Part shown: positions 59,141 through 64,000 of the stretch, piece by piece
Numbering within the stretch: position 1 is the stretch's first letter
Layout: each line of letters opens with the position of its first letter
Origin: Actinomycetota bacterium
GTDB taxonomy: Bacteria > Actinomycetota > Actinomycetes > S36-B12 > UBA10799
DNA length: 64,000 bases
Direction of reading: 5' to 3'
NCBI GenBank assembly: GCA_020636995.1
Contig: JACJWU010000001.1
Span: 62,001 to 126,000 of the forward strand
The notes under the pieces: generated by a model
What the model saw: the letters and a program-made list of their open reading frames with translations, nothing else
Told to the model about the DNA's origin: nothing
Database searches by the model: none
Position numbers and translations under genes: made by a program

Positions 59141-62100
59141 ATGTTCAGTCATCTCCATGTCGCCTCCTACTACTCCCTGCGGCATGGGGTCTGTTCCCCG
59201 CAGGATCTGGTGGCGCGGGCGGTGGAGTTGGAGCAGCCCGCCCTGGCCCTGACCGACCGGGACGGACTGTATGGTGCGGTGCGGTTCATGCAGGCGTGCA
59301 TGCAGCAGGGGATGCCGGGCATCCTCGGGACCGACCTGGCGCACCGTGACCCCGATCGTCCGCCGGCAGTCCGCACGCCTGCCCGAGGAGGCGCATGGCG
59401 GGACCCGCACAACCCGCGGGTGGTGCTGCTGGCCCGCGGTGGACGAGGGTGGTCGGCGCTGAGCCGGCTGGTCTCAGCGGCCCACACCGCAGGCGAGCGA
59501 GGTGATCCCGGTGTGGATTGGGATCTGCTCGAGGAGTTCGTGGTCCCGGGGGATCTGCGGGTCCTGCTGGGTCCGGACTCGCAGGTCGGCCGGGCGATCG
59601 GCCGCCACCGGTTCGATCTCGCCGACCGTCTGCTCGACCGCTGGCGGCAGGTCGCCGGGCACCAGGTCTACCTGGAGATCGTCAACCATCGCACCGCGCC
59701 GCGGGACCCAGGCGTGCAGCGTCCCGGTCCGGATCTGTCGACGCCCATGGCCCGCCGGATGTGGACGTACGCCACCGAACGCAAGATGCCCGCTGTGCTC
59801 ACCAACGCTGTGCGTTACATCCATCCCCGGCAAGCAGCCACCGCCGATCTGCTCGATGCCATCCGACGGTTGGTCCCGCTGGACTCCCGCCATCTCGACC
59901 GGGAGAACTCCGGGGGGTTCCTCGCCCCGGAGTCCCACATGCGGGGGGTCGCCGAGCAGATCGCAGGCGCCCACGCCGGTCGGCTACTGGGTGTCACCGG
60001 TGATCTCGCGCAGGAGTGTGTACTCGATCCGGTCGCCGACTTCGGTCTCGGTGACATCCATGTTCCAGAGCTTGACGTGTTGTTGTCGGGGCGGCCGCCG
60101 GCCGAACCCACCGGTCCGGTCATGGCCGGGTATGCCGCCCGCCGGCATCGGCACGAGCAGCGCCGGTCGGAGGCTGCGCGTGCCGATGTCCTGTTGCGGG
60201 CGCGGTGTGAGGCGAATCTGCACAGCCGGTTCACCGCTCGGGAGGTGCCCGCGGCCAGGCAGCGGCTCGACGACGAACTCGCAGTCATCTCCACCCTCGG
60301 CTTCGGCGGCTACTTCTTGACCGTCGCGGAGGTGGTCGACCTCATCCGTGCCATGGACATCCGGGTCGCCGCCCGCGGATCCGGGGCGGGCAGCGTCGTG
60401 AACTACCTGCTCGGTATCTCCGGGGTCGACCCGATCCGGCACGACCTGCTCATGGAGCGGTTCCTCTCCCCGTTGCGTCGTGTGCTGCCCGACATCGACA
60501 TCGATGTGGAGTCGGCGCGCCGGACCGACATCTACCGGCGGATCGTCGATCGGTTCGGGGCCCACCGCAGCGCCTGTGTGAGCATGCGCGACACCTACAA
60601 GGTCCGCCATGCCGTGCGGGACGTAGGCGCGGCGCTCGGCTTCTCCGCATCCGAGATCGACGACTTCGCCAAAACGTTCCCGCACATCCGTGCCCGCGAC
60701 GCTCGGGCCGCGGTCGCGGAACTGCCCGAGGTCCGCTCCTCCGCAGTGGGACGGTTGGCCGAGCGCGGGATGCTCGATGGTTTCCTGCATCTCGTGGAGT
60801 CCCTCGACGGTCTCCCGCGACACATCGCCCTTCATCCCTGCGGGGTTCTGCTCTCCGACTCCTCGCTGCTGGACCGCACGCCGGTGGAGGCCAGTTGGAT
60901 GGGTTTCCCGATGAGCCAGTTCGACAAGGACGAGGTCGAGGCGATGGGCTTCCTCAAACTCGACGTGCTCGGTATCCGCATGCAGTCGGCGATGGCCCAT
61001 GCGGTGACCGAGGTGCGGCGGGTGGCGGGGACCGAGATCGATCTCGACGCGCTGCCCTTCGACGACGAGGACACCTACGACCTGATCACCAAGGCCAAGA
61101 CCCTCGGATGCTTCCAGATCGAGTCGCCCGGGCAACGGGAACTGATCGGCAAGTTCGGCCCCCGCGATTTCAACGACCTGATCATCGACATCTCGCTGTT
61201 CCGGCCCGGACCGGTGAAGAGCGACATGATCACCCCGTTCCTGTCCGCCCGGCACGGCTGGCGCGAACCCCTGCGTTTCCACCCGGATCTCGAACCGGCG
61301 TTGCGGGAGACCCATGGCGTGGTCGTTTTCCACGAGCAGGTTCTGCGGCTGGTCTCGATCATGAGCGGGTGTTCGTTGGCTGAGGCCGACGAGGTCCGCC
61401 GACAACTCGGCACCCCCGACGGTCAGGTCCAGATCCGGACCTGGTTCATCCCCGCGGCGCTGAAGAACGGCTACGACCTGAAGACCGTCGAGAAGGTGTG
61501 GGAGGTGCTGCGGGCATTCGCCAGTTTCGGCTTCTGCAAGGCACACGCCGCCGCTTTCGCGCTGCCCACCTACCACTCGGCGTGGCTGAAGCGGCATCAC
61601 CCGGCGGCGTTCCTGGCCGGGGTCCTCACCCACGATCCGGGGATGTATCCCAAGCGGCTGATCCTCGACGAGGCACGCAACAGCGGTGTTGCGATCCTGC
61701 CGCTGGACGTCAATGTCTCCACCGGGGAATACCTCGTGGAGGTGGTCGGGGACGGCTACGGGATCCGGATCTCGCTGGCCGATGTCAAGGGCATCAGCGA
61801 TGTGGAGGTCCGCCAGATCGAGACCGCCCAGCCGTTCGTCGATCTGGCCGACTTCTGGAGCCGGACCGCGGTGTCCCGACCGGTCGCCGACCGCCTGGTG
61901 CGCGCCGGGGGGTTCGATGCGATGTACGACATCACCGGATCCCGTCGGATCGGCCGGGTGACCCGCCGCGATCTGCTGCTGCAGGTGGCCGATCTGCACC
62001 GTTCCGGAGGCCGACGCCGGGTGCGCCGACTCGCCGCCCAGCAGGAGTCGGTGACCGGTCTGGCGGGCCGGGTCGCCGCACAATCGCAGGCTCCGAAGGT

Positions 62101-62812
62101 CTATGTCGAGCAGCCCGCGCAGTTGGCACTGCCGTTGGCGCAGCCGGAAGCGCCCAGTGGCCTGCCCGAGATGTCGGCGGCCGACCGGGTCCAGGCGGAG
62201 GTGGAGATCCTTGGTCTGGATGTGACCCGGCATGCCATCTCGTTCTACGAGCAGATGCTCGCCGACCTGCAGGTGGTGCGTGCGAAGGATCTGTTGGCCC
62301 ACCGTTCCGACGCACATGTCCTGGTGGCGGGGATCAAAGTGGCCACACAGACCCCGCCGATCCGCAGTGGTCGCCGGGTCATCTTCGCGTCCCTCGACGA
62401 TTCGACCGGACCTGTCGACCTCACATTCTTCGAGGACGCGCAAGGCCCCTACGCCCACACCGTGTTCCACTCCTGGTTGCTGCTGGCCGCTGGTGTGATC
62501 CGCAGGACCGGCCGGCGCGGGATCTCCGTGCGGGCGACCGGGTGCTGGTCCCTGCCGGATCTGCATGCGGTCTGGAAGTCGCGGGGCGTCGCCGGGGTGT
62601 ACGAGATCATCAATGCTCCGGTTGAGACGGCCGATGGTCCCGATCGGGTCGAGGATCCCACCTCGCCCACGGGAGACTCGGATCCGGCTGTCCGGCGGGT
62701 GCTCGTCCATGCCAGCGGGTTCCGGCAGTCGCCATACGCAGACACCCGGCCTGCGGGCTCGTCATCGAAACGGCCGAAGTTGTGGCATTCCAGCCCGGGC
62801 AGTGCAGGCTAG
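59141..62812 (+). CDS. dnaE2: Error-prone DNA polymerase DnaE2
   Basis: The 1,223-residue C-family polymerase copies damaged DNA in SOS mutagenesis. The PHP domain is at the N-terminus (FSHLHVASYYSLRHG, ALTDRDGLYGAVRF). Catalytic Asp residues are D451 and D453 in VLPDIDIDVES and D608 in LKLDVLG. GSGAGSVVNYLLGI, the fingers segment, and the C-terminal OB-fold (GRRVIFASLDDSTGPVDLTFFED) are clear. It is longer than typical DnaE2 and has a poorly conserved end. ATG 59141 has a GGTAGGGCAG leader. It is followed by dinB after 13 bases. No proofreading domain is present. Confidence 0.96.
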   Translation: MFSHLHVASYYSLRHGVCSPQDLVARAVELEQPALALTDRDGLYGAVRFMQACMQQGMPGILGTDLAHRDPDRPPAVRTPARGGAWRDPHNPRVVLLARGGRGWSALSRLVSAAHTAGERGDPGVDWDLLEEFVVPGDLRVLLGPDSQVGRAIGRHRFDLADRLLDRWRQVAGHQVYLEIVNHRTAPRDPGVQRPGPDLSTPMARRMWTYATERKMPAVLTNAVRYIHPRQAATADLLDAIRRLVPLDSRHLDRENSGGFLAPESHMRGVAEQIAGAHAGRLLGVTGDLAQECVLDPVADFGLGDIHVPELDVLLSGRPPAEPTGPVMAGYAARRHRHEQRRSEAARADVLLRARCEANLHSRFTAREVPAARQRLDDELAVISTLGFGGYFLTVAEVVDLIRAMDIRVAARGSGAGSVVNYLLGISGVDPIRHDLLMERFLSPLRRVLPDIDIDVESARRTDIYRRIVDRFGAHRSACVSMRDTYKVRHAVRDVGAALGFSASEIDDFAKTFPHIRARDARAAVAELPEVRSSAVGRLAERGMLDGFLHLVESLDGLPRHIALHPCGVLLSDSSLLDRTPVEASWMGFPMSQFDKDEVEAMGFLKLDVLGIRMQSAMAHAVTEVRRVAGTEIDLDALPFDDEDTYDLITKAKTLGCFQIESPGQRELIGKFGPRDFNDLIIDISLFRPGPVKSDMITPFLSARHGWREPLRFHPDLEPALRETHGVVVFHEQVLRLVSIMSGCSLAEADEVRRQLGTPDGQVQIRTWFIPAALKNGYDLKTVEKVWEVLRAFASFGFCKAHAAAFALPTYHSAWLKRHHPAAFLAGVLTHDPGMYPKRLILDEARNSGVAILPLDVNVSTGEYLVEVVGDGYGIRISLADVKGISDVEVRQIETAQPFVDLADFWSRTAVSRPVADRLVRAGGFDAMYDITGSRRIGRVTRRDLLLQVADLHRSGGRRRVRRLAAQQESVTGLAGRVAAQSQAPKVYVEQPAQLALPLAQPEAPSGLPEMSAADRVQAEVEILGLDVTRHAISFYEQMLADLQVVRAKDLLAHRSDAHVLVAGIKVATQTPPIRSGRRVIFASLDDSTGPVDLTFFEDAQGPYAHTVFHSWLLLAAGVIRRTGRRGISVRATGCWSLPDLHAVWKSRGVAGVYEIINAPVETADGPDRVEDPTSPTGDSDPAVRRVLVHASGFRQSPYADTRPAGSSSKRPKLWHSSPGSAG

Positions 62813-62825
62813 GGAAGGAGGATCC

Positions 62826-64000
62826 ATGAGCAGGCGCGAGACGGGCAAGGTGGCGTTCCCGGCACCCCGGGACGACTCGACCTGCACGATCCTGCACGTC
62901 GACATGGATGCCTTCTACGCGTCTGTGGAACTGCTCAGCCGGCCCATGCTGCGCGGGCAACCCGTCATCGTCGGTGGTTCCGGATCCCGCGGGGTGGTGC
63001 TGTCGGCAACCTACGAGGCCCGGGCCTTCGGGGTCCGGGCGGCCATGTCGATGGGGAGGGCCCGTCGGTTGTGCCCGGAGGCGGTCGTCATCTCACCGGA
63101 CCACCGCCGCTACGCACGGGTGAGTGACGGGGTGATGGAGATCTTCCGGTCGGTGACCGCGGCGGTGGAACCGCTGTCGCTGGATGAGGCCTTCCTGGAC
63201 ATCACTGGGGCCATCCGGCGGTTCGGTGGTCCGACCACCATCGCCGAACTCATCCGCGCCAGGGTCTTCGATGAGCAGGGGATCACGTGCTCGGTGGGCG
63301 GGGCCCCCAACAAGTTCGTCGCGAAAGTGGCCAGTGCCCACGCCAAACCCGACGGCATGCTGCTGATCCCGGCGGACTCCATCGTGGCCTTCCTGCACCC
63401 CTTGCCGGTGGGTGCGCTCTGGGGGGTGGGTCCGCGCACCGAGGAGCAGCTGCACAGTCTCGGGGTCCGCACGGTCGCCGATGTCGCGCACCTGCCCCGC
63501 GGTGTGTTGCGCCGGGCGTTGGGTCCGGCCGCTGGGGACCACCTCGCCGATCTGGCCTGGGGCCGCGATCAGCGACGGGTGAGCAGCAGCACCCCCGAGC
63601 GCAGCGTCGGCCATGAGCACACCTTCGCGGGTGATGTCGACGACCCGGAGATCATCCACCGGCAACTGCTCGGGCTGTCCGACCACGTTGCAGCCCGATT
63701 GCGCGCAGCGGGTTGGGTCGGTCGCACAGTGAGCATCAAGATCCGGTTCGCCGACTTCACCACCATCACCAGGTCGCGCACCATGGCCGAGGCCACCGAT
63801 GTCGGCCGCGTCATCTACACCCAAGCGGCCGCCCTGTACGAGGGCCTCGGCCTGCAGCGGGCGAGGCTTCGACTAGTGGGGGTGAGGATGGAGAAACTGA
63901 TGCCGGCCAGTGCAGGCAGCCATCAGATCGCCCTCGACGAACCCGACGCCGGGTGGCGCGAGGCGGAGACCGCGGTGGATCGCGCCGTCGCCCGGTTCGG
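62826..64000 (+). CDS. dinB: DNA polymerase IV (DinB), runs off the window
   Basis: This Y-family polymerase has at least 391 residues and is cut at the right edge. GGAAGGAG precedes ATG 62826 by five bases. Catalytic acids are D26 and D28 in LHVDMDAFYAS and D120/E121 in SLDEAFLD, so it is an active DinB and not ImuB. Palm, fingers (SRGVVLSATYEARAFGVRAAM), thumb helix-hairpin-helix (ALWGVGPRTEEQLHSLGVRTVADVA) and little finger (RSVGHEHTFAGDVDD...) are all present. It is co-transcribed with dnaE2 under LexA control. A beta-clamp motif could lie beyond the edge. Confidence 0.93.
   Translation, partial: MSRRETGKVAFPAPRDDSTCTILHVDMDAFYASVELLSRPMLRGQPVIVGGSGSRGVVLSATYEARAFGVRAAMSMGRARRLCPEAVVISPDHRRYARVSDGVMEIFRSVTAAVEPLSLDEAFLDITGAIRRFGGPTTIAELIRARVFDEQGITCSVGGAPNKFVAKVASAHAKPDGMLLIPADSIVAFLHPLPVGALWGVGPRTEEQLHSLGVRTVADVAHLPRGVLRRALGPAAGDHLADLAWGRDQRRVSSSTPERSVGHEHTFAGDVDDPEIIHRQLLGLSDHVAARLRAAGWVGRTVSIKIRFADFTTITRSRTMAEATDVGRVIYTQAAALYEGLGLQRARLRLVGVRMEKLMPASAGSHQIALDEPDAGWREAETAVDRAVARF

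Noticed and set aside
59984..62710. 908-residue minus-strand frame opposite dnaE2
   Set aside because: Antisense to the polymerase, with His/Gly-rich low-complexity composition; a shadow of high third-position GC.
62826..64000. Calling the last gene imuB
   Set aside because: ImuB lacks catalytic acids, whereas D26, D28, D120 and E121 are all present in this protein, so it is DinB.
1..64000. tRNA, rRNA, riboswitch and prophage signals
   Set aside because: I saw no cloverleaf, rRNA motif, recognised riboswitch core or phage structural gene. A covariance-model search was not possible here.

Overview
The window is GC-rich, densely packed chromosomal DNA from an actinobacterium. The evidence is the gene set and its order: qcrC-qcrA-qcrB with ctaE, ctaC-ctaD-ctaF, trpD, a DEDD exonuclease/UvrC-like protein, an NlpC/P60-fold protein, a PimB-like glycosyltransferase, FadD15, a TB16.3-like SRPBCC protein, PlsC, class II DAHP synthase, PknL, MptA, a prenyl synthase and MetF. 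From memory this follows the Mycobacterium tuberculosis Rv2172c-Rv2200c block and the corresponding Streptomyces region. The genus cannot be fixed from the sequence. No rRNA, tRNA, CRISPR array or intact insertion sequence was seen.

Layout. 0.1-2.7 kb: a membrane-stress operon, PspA-PspAA-HtpX-PspAB. 2.7-3.1 kb: an intergenic patch with a 113-bp nested palindrome; a second inverted copy lies at 27.4 kb. 3.1-6.7 kb: Fe-S and sulfur functions (NadA, ErpA-like, TusA-like, a cysteine-desulfurase-like protein that appears to lack its PLP lysine) plus Aat. 6.8-9.8 kb and 12.7-16.8 kb: the aa3 oxidase and bc1 genes of the respiratory supercomplex, separated by an L,D-transpeptidase, a membrane protein and an acetyltransferase. 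17-25.4 kb: TrpD, the DEDD exonuclease, a CoA-transferase, two small cysteine-rich proteins, a NlpC/P60-fold protein whose catalytic Cys is Ala, and two envelope glycosyltransferases. 25.4-27.2 kb: a NarL-type two-component pair. 27.8-38.8 kb: FadD15, two SRPBCC proteins, glucokinase, a TIGR00300 protein, PlsC, DAHP synthase and a PASTA kinase.

38.8-53.0 kb holds a dispersed carotenoid pathway: CrtYc/CrtYd-like cyclase halves, CrtB, CrtI, CrtE, then a second CrtI-like desaturase and a tightly coupled operon YbaK - CrtA-like - CruF-like - CruG-like. MptA, MetF, a CDP-alcohol phosphatidyltransferase-like protein, a DUF222/HNH protein and a VanX-type dipeptidase lie in between. The enzyme set predicts GGPP to phytoene to lycopene to a cyclised carotene, then 1',2'-hydration, further desaturation, CrtA-type ketolation and glycosylation. 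The combination of CrtA with CruF/CruG is the most attractive biosynthetic lead.

53.1-58.0 kb: a haloalkane dehalogenase broken by a one-base frameshift, an LLM oxidoreductase, and a glycoside hydrolase/MFS transporter pair. 58.3-64 kb: an SOS mutagenesis operon. Two LexA-type boxes precede DUF6504, a SAV_6107-type HEPN protein, error-prone polymerase DnaE2 and a DinB-type polymerase that runs off the right edge. A second dispersed repeat occurs just upstream of these boxes (58.25 kb) and upstream of trpD (17.4 kb).
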